Assembly: GCA_026686845.1 (NCBI GenBank) | Contig: JAIVEN010000002.1 | Span: 39,759,001-39,823,000, forward strand | Source of the DNA: Adenanthera pavonina | Lineage: Eukaryota > Streptophyta > Magnoliopsida > Fabales > Fabaceae | Length of the DNA: 64,000 nucleotides | Direction of reading: 5' to 3' | Shown: positions 42,917 to 56,800 of the stretch, piece by piece | Layout: each line of letters opens with the position of its first letter | How positions within the stretch are numbered: the stretch's first letter is position 1 | Notes under the pieces: generated by a model | The model's input: only the letters and a program-made list of their open reading frames with translations | Database searches by the model: none | Told to the model about the DNA's origin: nothing | Position numbers and translations under genes: made by a program

Positions 42917-45900
42917 TGCAATATTCCAAAATTTCCTATGCATAATGAGTTGTTATTTGTCTATTATGATTTATATAATATATAAATGAGAATTTTATGT
43001 GATAATGTTGATGTTTATCCTTTAGAATTATTGATATGATGCTGTTTCACAAGTCGGGTACTTATTAATAATTTTGGAAAATTTTGTGTCCTTAATTGTA
43101 AATATTTTTAATTTAGCTAGGATTTTGAAAAATGTATTCTATAATATTTTTATTTGACCCAAATTGATGTCATTGGACCTTGTTTAAATATAAAAATTTA
43201 AAGAGAAAAGAAATTGAGCAAATAACTTATTAGAATTTAATAGTATAATTAAATAATTAATGCATAATTAATGAAATTGGGTCATTATTGGTCAAGAGTA
43301 GACAAGTCCAAGTATATAATGGAAGAGAATGGAATAATTGGGTTTTTTTTGAAATTTTAGAAAATTGTCCAAAAAGCCTAAAGATTATTGAGGCAAATTT
43401 GACTATTAGACCCAATAAGCAAAATGTTTCATTATATTGGGCCAAAATACTATTCATGAGTCCAAATATGTCAAAATAATTTTTAAAAGACTTAAATTAT
43501 TTTTATAGGTCCAATTGTATGTAGAAAATTTTATTAGTGGTGTTAAGGAGAAAGTAGAGAATGAGTGAAGAAAGGAAAGAAAAACAAGGAATATGGGCCC
43601 TTGAATAAAAAAAAGAATCAATGGTTGAGATCCTTCACTTTATCTATATATAGAGACCCCCCCCCCCAAAAAAAAAAAACACACCAAAACACCATCCATA
43701 GAGAGGGAAGAGAAAGAAAGAAGTCTTGTAGAAAGGAAGGAGAAGGAGGAAGGTTTAGGGTTTTCTCCAAAGTAGCATCTTCTCCTATTTATGCATTTTA
43801 TTTTTTTTAATTAGTTGGTTTGATTTAGTTTATTGCCATGATTATGAAAAACATGTTTTAGTAGGAAGAAAGTGTTTATGCTTGGATCAAAGCTATGATT
43901 TTGCTTAAAACATGATATGAACATGCATTGATATATTTAAATAATAAAGAACATGAAAAGAAAATGCTTTGATCTTAAAATTGCTTTAATTTAAGACCAA
44001 TTTGACTTTATTTGGTTAAGTACAACATAAGTTGTGAAATTTTTAAGAGAAATGATCAAAATCTAGAAAATTTGTTGACCAAATGAACAATAATTTTCAC
44101 CTAATAAACTGTATTAATTCGTTTGATAGAATTTTAGTTGGATACTTTTCTCTTATAGAGCACTTTAAGAGTTTCAAGTAGAAATTTGAAGTACTAAATA
44201 TCTTTTTTTTTTAGAATTAATTATGATTTTTCAAACTTTGGTAAAAAAATCAAGAATTACCAAGTGAATAGTAATTTGATTGGATTTATGGTGAAATTTT
44301 TATTTTGACCGATTTTTACTTTTGAATACATTCCAATAAAACCCAAATCATATAAAATAATTGGATATTAGTTTCTATTAGTTAGACTGATTTCTCACGA
44401 GGAGGTGAATTGGGAAGATTAAAATTTTCTGCACAAAGTGAAAACAATGAAGAAAGCAAGGTATGACAAAAAAATAGAGTATAAAGCAGTAAGATAAAAG
44501 AGTAGTGATAGAGAGAAGAAAAACTCTGATATTTATCCTGGTTCGGTCTCTCCACTTGACCTACGTCCAGTCCCCAAGACACCACTTGAGATTTTTCACT
44601 ATTCAGCAATAATTCAACGGGCTTCTTGCAAATGCCACAGTACAACGTCAGTGCTCTGTTTTCTAGAGCTCACTCAATCACTTTCTGCACTTTCACAAAG
44701 TGCTTTACAATCCCTTGTGATATCTCCTCACAAGTAAATCTATCTTTCAGATGAAGATTAGATTGTTTACAAAGATGAAACTCTCTTGAATAGAGTGAAT
44801 ATGAAAGTTGATGTACAAGTATTGAAGTAAGAGGGTAAAAGTCTTTGAGTAGAAAATTTGGTAGAATTTCAGTATATACAAAGTTTGATTCGTTACCCAC
44901 AACTTCAAATGATGTTGTATTTATAGATTTAGGTCCCAACTATTCGTTAGAGACAAAATCTATCCATTGGGGAAGTTATCCAATGGTTACTCTGAAAAAC
45001 TATCTGTTAACCAACCGCATTTAATGCTTTTGACATACTGAAATTCGAATTTCAGTTGGTCAACAAACGAATTTCGAAGGAACCGAAGGTTAAAGCTTCC
45101 AACGTTGAAGTACTGAAGTTTGTCTGTTCATGAAGTGAAATTCGAATTTTGAAACTTAGAAAATGTTTTCATGTTGTGACATATAAATTTTCAAGAAGAA
45201 AGTTTTTCTGTTAAGTGTGAACAGTGTTTTCAATTTGCTACAGTGCCCTCGAAATTTGAATTTTGGAACCCCAAAATTCGTCTGTCTGTGGTATGCTTCA
45301 AGAAGCACAGTAGTTCATTTACTTCGAAATTCGAATGTTCAAAGAGTGAAGTTCATCTGTCAGAGAGACCTCTTTTCAGACTTACCTCAACATTTGAATT
45401 TGTAAACACTGTCCTTCGTATGTCATCATATCATTTCAACAGACTCACAACTTTAACTTCTGAAATTTGAATTTCCATGTTCAAAGTTCTTCTGTCAGTG
45501 AGCAATTTTGAAACTCGATATAATCTTGATTTCAGATGAACTTTAACATTGTTTTAGACAAATTTCTTCAGTTTTCATAAGTTTCATTTTGTCTGAAATT
45601 CGAATGTTCAAAACCCAAAGTTCGTCTGTTGCTCAACAGCTTCTTTCAGACACTTATGAAAATTCAAATTTTGGAATATCAAAATTCGTCTGTCAGATAG
45701 GCATCTCTTCATACTTATTCAGGTTTAGCTCGAAATTTGATTTCTAAAGCCAAAGTTCGAATTTCCAACATGACAGTTCAATGTAAACTTTTCAAAGTTC
45801 GTCTGTTGGAGGGTATTTTTCAAATATTTCATAAAATCAAGTTTTTAAAACATCTTTTCATCAAATTAAAGTCTTTTACCCATACTTAAACATAACTAGT

Positions 45901-46048
45901 GATCTTACAACAAATCTTGCACAGATTACTCAGAACTTCTTCACTTGAAACACTTTGAACTCCTTTGATATCTTCATTCCAAGCTCTTGATGTTAGTTTG
46001 GAATCATCAAAACTCTAGATTCAACAGTTTCTAAAGTAAGGTGTGACA
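42917..46048 (+). repeat. Solo gypsy LTR, interrupted by a solo Sirevirus LTR
   Basis: It starts TGCAATATTCC (aligning with TGTAATATCCC at 19812) and ends GTGTGACA. It carries CTATATATAG at 43644-43653. Without the inserted 1.66 kb it is about 1.48 kb. ATCTT flanks it on both sides, and no internal gypsy sequence adjoins either end. This is the signature of unequal recombination between two LTRs. Confidence 0.88.
44376..46026 (-). repeat. Solo Sirevirus LTR inside the gypsy LTR
   Basis: A 1651-bp minus-strand copy of the family LTR, with its start at 46026 (TGTTGAATCTAGAG) and its end at 44376. Exact GTTTC flanks both ends (44371-44375 and 46027-46031). A TATA-like CTATAAATAC is on the minus strand at 44917-44926. 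No primer site or coding sequence adjoins it. Confidence 0.93.
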
Positions 46049-46053
46049 ATCTT

Positions 46054-47777
46054 TGAGTCATGGCATGCTTTAACTTTAGTGAGCTCTCTAGACTTGACTT
46101 ACAAAAAGTTTCTATCATAAAAAAAGAATTAATATTATGAGATGCACAATGGGGATTTTAACGAGAAAATCAAACAATTTTTTTATCAAGAATGGGAATG
46201 TAACTTTGAATCATGTTTATTCTTAAGCCAATGAATATCTGAACTGGCTCACGAGATTGGCTCACCGTCTTAAACCTTTTTTTTTTTTTGCCTTGATTCA
46301 CATAAACTTTTTGCTATATAATTATCCTCTCTTAAGATTTAGGATGTGGATGGGTTTGATACATGCTATTAACTCTATTTTTTGCCATACGACTTGCTTA
46401 GAAACATTTGGAATTTTAGGAAATTCTTTAAAAATTTTAAAAGTATATATACTAAAATAAAAATTAGTATAAACTATATGAATTAACTAATTAATTTTCT
46501 ACAATATATACATTATATTTTTTAAAGGCTTTGTTTATATTTTAAGTTTTGATTAAAAAACATAACAAATAAATTTTCATTTTAATAAATTTGCATTCAA
46601 ATGTTACAAATTCATCATTCAGGCAATATCGAGAGTGTTTCAATTCTTTCCTTTCACTTATATTTCCTATCAGTAAATACTCCATAAAAGATTGTGTTCG
46701 TGCTTCCCAATAAAATGCTGTTATTAATAAAAATAAAAAGAAAAAACACCTATTGATACCCGGTCATTTATGATGACCACTAATGTCCCGAAAGCTTATC
46801 AGGAAAAAGCTAATAGTCAATTTTCCACCTTCCAACACTCTTGAGCCGCTAGTTCAAATCCCTGTGCATAATATTTACAAGTGATATACTATATTGTTAC
46901 ACTACCAAAATTAAAAGAAAATGAATTTTGCGTTAAAAGGCACAATTAGAGCTTTCCTTCATATATTGCGTTACTTGCTGGTCTTTTGCACCACCATCTT
47001 ACCGGGGGAACAATCTTACCACCAGGAAAGGGCACTAATTAGTTTATCAAGAAGCATTGAACTTTCACTAACTCAAATTTGGCGTAAATGATAGGAGTTC
47101 TCGTTTTTTAAAAAAGTGGTTAGGAGGATTGATTCATAACCTTTATATATGGAGCAAATGATCTGCCCTTTATATTTCAAGGAAGATTAGTATCCACTAG
47201 TAGCAAAAGATACTCCTATTTTAATTCCCCAAAAAAAGAAGCACTACTTTTCTCCAGTGAAATTCCCATACGGGATAACTTTAACTTCTGAACAACTATA
47301 GCTACTTTGAAGCAAGAGGATGATATATACATATATATATATATATACGCACATAGACACACATATATGTATATATGCTGGCATCTTTGGTGACTTAGAA
47401 GGATTGAAAACAAGAGGCTCATGGAACAAATAGGAAATTGAGTGGAGAAATACAACCAAGTTTATGCTAGAGTATTAGCCCTGAAGCAGGGTTGTCAAAT
47501 CAAACATCCTGCCCTATAATTTAACATTGTATTAAAAGTGATACATGCATGATATAACATAGTCATCCTACATAATGTGTCTTCATATTTGGTTGTCATA
47601 GTCAGTTGCCACATCAAAAGTTGGCAATGAGCTATAATGACAAAATGGCTAGATATTAGACATTACATTATATTACATTGCGTTACATTCCTATGTTTTA
47701 GAGATAGCAAGTGAATGCATTGAACATTATTGGTAATGGAAATGTCTTGAGTTATGAGTTACTCATATGAACAACCT
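46054..47777. other. Region downstream of the phototropin gene
   Basis: No second gene is visible. The part next to 47778 must contain the 3' UTR of the minus-strand gene; its poly(A) site could not be fixed. An AT-dinucleotide microsatellite lies at 47322-47376. Confidence 0.5.
47322..47376. repeat. AT/TA microsatellite
   Basis: ATATATACATATATAT-type simple repeat with interspersed CACACA. Confidence 0.8.
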
Positions 47778-47894
47778 TTAGAAGACATCCATATCTATTG
47801 AGCGAACAAGCACCCCATCGTCTTCCCATTTCACTTCTTTTGGCATTGGGTCTTTACCTATCAATTGAAGAGGAGCTTCCAGAGGCGGTGGACT
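47778..47894 (-). CDS. PHOT2: Phototropin last exon (C-terminal tail)
   Basis: It encodes SPPPLEAPLQLIGKDP through VKWEDDGVLVRSIDMDVF and TAA at 47778-47780. The acceptor is TATGTAG before 47894. Confidence 0.93.
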   Translation of the reverse strand, partial: SPPPLEAPLQLIGKDPMPKEVKWEDDGVLVRSIDMDVF

Positions 47895-50800
47895 CTACAT
47901 ACAAAATACATAACTCAGGCCTGTAACTACAAATATGTCAACTTGCCAACTCAAATTAGATTTTCATTTATGAGGAATATCTCTCTTTTTGTCTCTCACA
48001 AATGAGTTATTTTCAATTATGTTGTCCAGATATCATTTTCTTCAATTTAGACCCCAAATCATTAATACTTCAATGTTATCTTTCCATCTCATCTCCATCC
48101 AAAAGTTAACATCAAATCCGAATTTGGATTGGGAGGTTAAAAGAAAGAAAAGGGAAAAAGAAGAGAAATTTTAATTTAGAGTTTTTCATTGAATAGATTT
48201 AAATTTAATATTTGTCTACTTTAGAGTATGTTACTTAAAGTCTAGGATAATGGATGAAAACTTGAAAAGGAAGCCAAAATAAGAATTTTTTTCCTTAAAA
48301 ATTTTGAAAACCAACCGTCAGTGTAGGCGTCTTGAAAAACTAGAAAGATCTTTGTAGTCATCATTCCAAAGTGAAATTAACAAAAGTTGAATAGAATACT
48401 ACCATGCAACGGATTAAAGGCCAATTAATTCCACGAAAAAAAGGATGTTGTTTGATTTCAGTAGCTCCAGTACTAGAACCTAAACGGTTCGCTGGATCTC
48501 TTTGCAATAGTGCATTTATCAGTTGCCTGGCTGCAAGACTTACCTGAAAATTTATGAAACTAAATCAGCTGATATTTTATGTCTAGGAATGTGAAATGAT
48601 AAAAAATTCTCCATCAATGCAAAATATCTTTTCCCCCTTCTTTATTCCAAATAGCAATTTTTGTCAAAGGAAATGTCAATGTGAGTATGTACTATGCACA
48701 ATTTTCATTTACCGGAATACTGCTTGGAAAGGTTAGATCTTTGTGCAAGATGTTGGCAAATGTCTTCTGCCTATTCTTTCCCCTGAATGGTGTACGACCA
48801 TAGAGCATTTCATACAACAATATACCTAAATTCAAATACGAAAGACAAAAATTGTTGATATTTCTTCTTGGATAAAAAGAAAGATTTGTATGAGAAAGAG
48901 AAGATAGGACAATTTTGGAGAAGAGCAAATCCCCTCAATAGAAGAAAATCATACAAAAACCATGTTAGACCAATTAGTGCAGAAGAGTTCCCACATCTCT
49001 TTGCATGTGATAAATAATAATTTCCTCAAAAGGATAACAGACAAAGCACCAAAGGTTAATAAAATTTCTCTCTCAACTTTATTTAACGCCCATATTTTTC
49101 TCTTTTCTTCTCAGAAATATTTTGAGAGAGAAACGGAGCACATTGCAGCCATTTAATCAAGATGGATGTTCCACTTGAAACTGTTGTTATTTTTTGGGCT
49201 TAAGCAGTGGTAAGGGTTTTTCTTTAAATGTACAAACTAGCTTATCACACACATGCCAAATCTAAAATTGTTTAGGGTCAAACAACATAACTGGAAAGTG
49301 TTCTATAGAAACACAAGTAATACACAAACAAGGAATAAAGAGCATACCAAGAGCCCACCAATCTATAGCACTACTATGCCCAGCTCCAGTTATAATTTCC
49401 TGAAAGATGATAACGATAATTATGGAATAATAGAAAAACATATTATAGTTATGTGCTCATTATTTTTAGTTAATATCTCAATTTTAACAATATCATGAAG
49501 ACCAATGCTTTCTAAACTATACATAACCCTCCTATTTAATATTTTTAACATGACATAAGGCATATTTGGTTTCCTATTTAGTAGGTCCAAATGCATGTTT
49601 ACAAGCCCCAACTTAAGTCCTACTTTGATTCCTTGGACCAAAAAGAAGTCCCACTTTTATTTTGACATGTTTGATTCTCTATTTAGTCTAGTTGAATGAG
49701 TATGTTTCTGCCCTAAGCTGGAGTTTTAGGGGATGCAACATGGTTATTGCTTTATCATTTCACAAACTTTAATCCAAACACACACATAATTCCTTTCTCT
49801 TTTCCAAGTGCATAGATATCCCTATTTTAATTTTTCATAAAACATAAAAATCTATATATAATATCATGGGAGGTTAGTGTAACTTTAGATTTTAGAATCA
49901 TGAAGGAAAATTAATTTAATGTCATGAAACTTAGGAAAAATCTATGTAGTTTACTCGAACAACTATCATGAAGAAGGGTTGAAATTTGCCTTACAGGGGC
50001 TATGTATTCTTCAGTGCCAACAAATGAATTTGATTGTGTAATAGGCTCTGCAACAAATATTGGTGGTGGTTGATTTCGTGATCTTCTACTACTAGATGGT
50101 GGATGCTTCACAATCTGCATGATAAAAAGTAAGAATTAAAAAAGTAAATTAGATGGAGAAAGTTCTAGAGCTGAGATGAAGAAACATTGCTAAGTGACAC
50201 AAGAAACACAGAAATGGAAATCAATTTTTTTATCTAAGCAAACCAATGTGCATGGGTAATAACATTTTGAAAATTCTTCCAAATAGTGGCTTCCATTTAG
50301 CCATCCATCAAAAAAAGGAACTCCCAAATATACACTTAAAGATTAAGCAAGGATTAAGAAAAAGAAGCCAAGAAGACAACATGGAAAAACATCTAGATCT
50401 GAGATGAATAAACACTTTTTGAAACATTAAACATCAATAGGGGAATACAATAAAAGAGGAGTGTATAAAAATTCCAGAACTGAAATGATTTTTTTTTTGA
50501 AATTTTGCAAAAAGTGGAATAAAAATCTTGAGGATATAAGGCTTAAATAATAATATCAGATATTTAGTAACAAGGCCAGCACACATGAGAAATAGTTCAG
50601 GTGATGGGATGAGAGAATATAAGGAAAAAATGAAGAAATAAAGTTTTCCTTGCTCGAATAGGAATAAGGAATCATACTTGGGGTTTACACGAAGTCATGA
50701 ATGATAAGTCAAAATCAGTTAATACAACATGGCCATCCTTCTGAAGTAAAATATTTTCAGGCTTTAGGTCTCGATAAATTATACCTACACAGAGCCAGTA

Positions 50801-53800
50801 AAAGAATAACAATATATTAGATCACTTAAGAACCATAATCTTTTTCTCATTCTAGTACAGAATAAACTCATTTAGGCCAGCTTATGGCCTAAACCTTCTT
50901 TTGGGTAACAATAAATAGTATTATAGGGGATATCATATTTATATGAATTGAAATGAATAAACTACTATTATTATATTATTGCCATCAACTTCATATTTGA
51001 AAATTTGTTGTCATCAATTGAATCCTAATGTTTTAAAATGTACATAATTTTGGTCTCAACTTAAGACTAAATATCATTAGAATCTTTTAGGGACTAAATT
51101 AATCATAATAAACTTATCGATCAAGACAAAATTGATATCACTGAAAACTTTGAGAGGCTAAAATAATAGATAACTCTATTTATATTTATACTAAACTTCA
51201 AAAATTTGAATACAAATGATAATCCTTCAACAAGATGACAACTAAAGATACTGATAAAAGGGATAAATTCTATATCATAATAAAATTCCTAGTCCTTTAC
51301 CACTCCCACTTAATTTTTAAAACTCATCTAGAATAATTAATAGATTTCTCAATCCCACTCAATTCGAAGAGCATACAAGCTTCAATTGATTAAAACTAAA
51401 ATCCAATTGAAAAGAAAAATGTTGGACCTAGGGATTATAAAGGTATATATATAGAAGAAGAAGAAAAAAAATGAAATACAAACTACAACTCACAAGGTTG
51501 AAAACACATTCAACCACCGGTTATTGTGTCACATTCCAACGTGTCAAGAAATTCAATTCAAGCACTTAACCATATGTTGGAATCTAAAGATTATGGGTTC
51601 ATTATGATCTCAGTCATTTTCTGATCATCTATTGTTTATCAAATTAGATTTTAGCATCATAGCCAACTTATTTATTTCTTTTTTATTCATTTTCATGTAT
51701 AATGCTATCTTTATTATGCATTTATGACAATGCTCTAGTTATGCTTGCTTTATTCAAATAAGTGTGGGTACAAATTTATGTAGTGGACAAAGAAAGGACA
51801 AGTCACATTCTATAGGAAATTGTTATTCCTATATATTCTACAACTGTAAATATCCTAATAATAATATAAACTAATAATATATTATTATTATTATAGGAGT
51901 GATTGTAGGGATTTATATTAATTTAGCATTTAATTCTAGAGGCTCCTACAATGTATAAAATTGGGAAGTAAAAGAGAATATATGTACTTAATAAAGTGGA
52001 CAAAAATGCATAATCAGATGTAAGAAAAAAAAAATGAAAATAACTATTGACATCACAAGTTTCTCCATAACTCAAGATACAATCCCCAATGTTATGCACT
52101 AGATTCATATAGCTAATAATAGTGCATGATTCTCAGTAATTCAGAGGACATTATCCTTGATTATATGCACTAATATGCAAGAGGCTACCTTGTTTTCCTC
52201 TTTGATTTATGAGATTGGTTGGCTAATTTTTAGATTAAGTTATTTGCTTTATGTGTTGCTCCTACTCCAAAATAAGATGACTCAATAAAATTATGAATTC
52301 CAAATTTCAACATGGTATCAGAACTTAAGGCTAGAATGGGCTGATTAATCTGATTTGGCCAAAAATATGGCCACCCACTTTGAGAACTTAGAAGCCTCTC
52401 AAGAAGTCTTTGCACCATAGGATTCTAATTTTCAAACTATGGTCAATGAAAAAGGATTTATACATCCTATCACCATATCAAGAAGGCCAAACAGACCAAG
52501 AATTCACCACCAAATGCCATTGTATACACTGCCACATGCCACTGTCTTTACTACTCTACACATCACATGTTAACAAGTGATGTGTGCCACACATTATCCT
52601 TTAGAGCTGCTAGCCAAGAACTAGTAAACTTAGCAACCTCTAATGATTTGTAGTGTTTGTTGGTTTATCCTATGAGCAAAGATGAAGCTTGAAAAATAAT
52701 AAAGAATATGTTGGTGGTTCATCATAAATTAAAACTACGGGTTGCTAATTAACAAAAACCATTCATCAATGGTCTATATAAAACCATTTGTTGGTGGTTA
52801 ATAGCAATGAGAACAAAGCATGGTGGTGGCTAAGACCCATATCCCTTCCTCATACTAAGGCTAAAAAGAGGATGTCAAAATCAAAACCAAAGGGAAGAAG
52901 AAAAGTCATGGTCACTACCACCAAAATGGTTGATTGAATGACCAAAATTGAAACCCTTACAACAAAGTAAAAGGAAGAAGAAAAAGAATGCCAACATGAA
53001 GAAGATTGGCAATGTTAGTTCCAAATTATGATTAACTTGTGGGGGAGTGTTGGAATCTCATGATTATGGGCTCATTATGAGCTCATTCATTTTCTAATCA
53101 TTCCACATTTATCACATGGGATTTTTGAATCATAGTCTACTTAATTATGTTCTTGTTCTTTTTCTTTATTTTTCATTTTGGTATATCATGCTATTTTTAT
53201 TATGATTTATTTCCTTGTTTTCTCTTTGATTTATGAGATTGGTTGACTGATTTCTAGAGTTAACTATCTTCACTATTCATACTAATTTTATTTCAAAATA
53301 AGATGAATCTAAATGAACTTTTGAATTCCAAATCTCTACATGATCAATTCAGAAACTGCAGCAGCTATTATCTCTCGATGGTATCCTTATAAACCAACAA
53401 CTCTCAAAATTCTTCAACATGCACCGAGTAGTGGGCTCCTGAACATTCTCCAATTGCTTTTCTTGGCTCCATTGACAAAGTAAGTTTTCAACCTTCTTAG
53501 CATAAATAGCTCCATCAACCTTTTATCAGCTGGTTTTCGTTAGTTGGTTTACTCACCTAGCACCTAACAACATATAACTCTTAATAGTGCCAATGTCTTC
53601 AAGTTGCAACACTCAAAAATCTCCTCTACTCATACTGATTCTTAAATCACATAAAGAGCTTCACCTACAACTTCCTTGATAGGAAAACCAACAAAAGAAC
53701 ACTTAGCCATAATACTAAACTACCACAATCATCTTTATAGAAATAGATATAAACTACTTTATTAGAATTAAGTGTAAGGAGGAGGCCATGATGTATATTC

Positions 53801-56800
53801 TGTAGTGCCACATTATTTGCAAGTTGTACAGTCTTACCTTGTTATAAATTTAGTAAATCGTAAGCCTCTCTACAAAAATAAAACAAATGGTAGAATTAAT
53901 GGCTAAAGATAAGTACCACACAACCAGCTATGTACGCTTTCCTTGTATCATTAATATGTTTAAGATTAACCCATAAAGATAAAGATGAATAGTAAAACAA
54001 TCTAAAGATAACTAATTTTCTTATCTATAACATAAATTCAGGCAATAATCTATGAGATAACTGTAGGACTCCTAAACAATAAGAAACTCAGACTCTAGAG
54101 AATGATAAACTCAAAAACTTTAGACATTAATAACTCCTAATCTAATAGAATTCCACTTAGATCAATATCCCAACAATATAAGAGTGTGGGGAGAGAGAAA
54201 ATAAAGTTTTTGATGCAGATATGTTGAGAAAACTGGCATGATGGAATTTACATATAGGAATAATACATAATAATAGAAAATATAATGCATACTTTCACAA
54301 AACAAGCACAGTCATCAACTTTAATTACAGTCTTTTCTTTTTCCTTATTTTCATTGTGAAATGAAGATTGTGTTACCATTGAATATGTTGTGGGCTTATA
54401 CTTTATTAGAATGAAGCCTATTGAGAAGCATTATTTATTTAAAGCTTGCCTAATTAGAAAAAAAAAATCTTTCAGCAAGCTACATCAAATCTGAAAGTCA
54501 TTAACCATTATAACCAAAATGATTGAAGATTCCTATGTCATACTTTATAAATTACTAAGCCTCTATAACAGTTTAAGCTACAACAGTGTTGAATCAAAGA
54601 AAATAAAAACTTGGTCTAATAATCTTTGTCCTCCTAGTACAAAATACTTGAGGGACATATATAAATTTTCAAGATCAGGCCCACATACATATGTACCACA
54701 TGTATTGCAAATGATTAAAAACATGCACTGAGGAGATATTGAAAAGAGTACCTAAGCAGTGGAGGTATTCCAAACCAATAACAACCTCTGCTATATAGAA
54801 TCTGGAAATGTGATGAAAGTCAACATCAAAATATGGGGATTTATATTGTAAAACATGTAAAGTCATCTATTCCTATAATAGTTATGACCTTAAAGTTTCA
54901 AACAATATCTTCTAAATTCAAACATGCGAACTAAAACCTATGGGGCTATCAACAATTTGTTTGGTAGGTGAGATGACAAAGCCTCGAAGTAGCATCCAAA
55001 TAATGGAAGTCCCCTATATCTTACCTTTGCTACAGCTAACATTAGCAATCTTTTTCTTTTTTGATGGAAAAATAATCTTTATTTGAAAAGAAAAAAAATT
55101 ACAAGGAACAACATTAAGGTAGTCCCCTAAAATTGTAGGCGAAAAAGAGGGGGCAAAAAAATAAAGAACATAAGAAAGTTCAACAAATAATAGCACTGCA
55201 AGGCCCCTATCATATTAGATGAAGATACTAACAATTTCAAGTAATTACAAACCATTATGTGCTTGATTGAGAAATTTCTAATAGAAAATACCTTGCCGAC
55301 TCCTCCTTGAAAATCTTCATTGGTTGCTTATCCAACAATGCAAACAATTCACCCCCAGGGCAAAAGTCTGTTATCAAACATACATGTGTAGAAGCCTGTG
55401 ATGATAATAAAATATTAAAAAATTTTGTTAAAGCACCTTAAATTATAGGGATTGAAAAGTATTTGTGACTAAACCAATGACAAAGGCAATGACATGAATA
55501 TATAAAACAAAGTAGAAGATTATTTCACAAGCATAATGCAATCTTGCCATAATTTGTTTAGGCATGGCCACTAATACTTGTTTTAACTTAAACTTTTTCT
55601 AAAAAAAATTAAAGAACTTATTAGGAGAGAAGAAGAACTTGAAACAGGAGGATTAGACATTTTCCTAATAGTAGAAGTTAAAAGGAAAACAAAAAAAAAG
55701 CTTGAAAGAGCTCTCTAAATTCTTCTTATATTTGACAAAGAAATCCATTTACAAAACCAAGAGAATAAACCCATATAGGAAAAAAATCATAATAATAAAA
55801 ATTGTCCCTTTCCAGAGAAGACTTGATTATTATGATAATCTCATCTTATTTGCTAACTGCTTTTATTATGATAAATTCCTGATTTTTAGCGTCCTCATTT
55901 TCTGTTCATTGGTTTTCCTTTTATCATCTATTTTAATGTAATTTATTTTTTATGCTGATTTTATATATTCAATCAATGAACTTGTTATAATGGCCCATAT
56001 AAGTATTATGTTGAAAGATTAAGGGATTTTAGCATTAATTATTCTTTATTATAAGTGACTAGCACATCAAGCGCATGACATCAATAACGATTTCCTTGTT
56101 CTTACACAGCCTCCTGTAGGTTGTAGACATATTTTAGAGATTGATAAAGGAGAGGAGAATATCTCTATAAACCACTTTGTGTAACTTCCTAGGTATTTTC
56201 TAGCCTGTTTTCCCAATAAATAATAAATAGTAGTCAACTTAGTAGCAATTATTAGAGGAGATTTAGTGGCTTAAGTTTTGGGATTTTTGCTTCCCTCTTT
56301 TGTTGTATCTATGCATTGCTTCTTGTACATATTTGATCAATGAAACAAAATGATTCAAACCACATAGTATCAAAGCAAGTGGTTTTGATTGTCATTTAGC
56401 TTTTGTTTTTTGGTTTTTTGTGAGAACATTGCAAGTGGATTATCTATTCCTTAATCCTTTGTTACATGTTTGTTAAATCAGAGCAAGATTTTAGTTCTCA
56501 TTGCTCCTTTAACTAGATTAGAGTCCTTCAACTGATGTGTTACAAGAGTTTGGAAGCTAACAACAGCATGTGAGTGTCACAGGCCACCTTTAGTTTTTTC
56601 TCCTACAAACACACATCAATGCATGTAGGCATGTGCAATACCAAAGTTGACAAATATATTTAGTTCTCAGCTGTTAGCTTCTTCTAAGGAATCTCCTTGA
56701 TAGACATACAAAGGGATTGGATAACTTAGTTCATTCATGAGCTTACTTGATTCTTCTTTGTTTTAAATTAATTATATCATGTAGAAGAGGATATATTATC

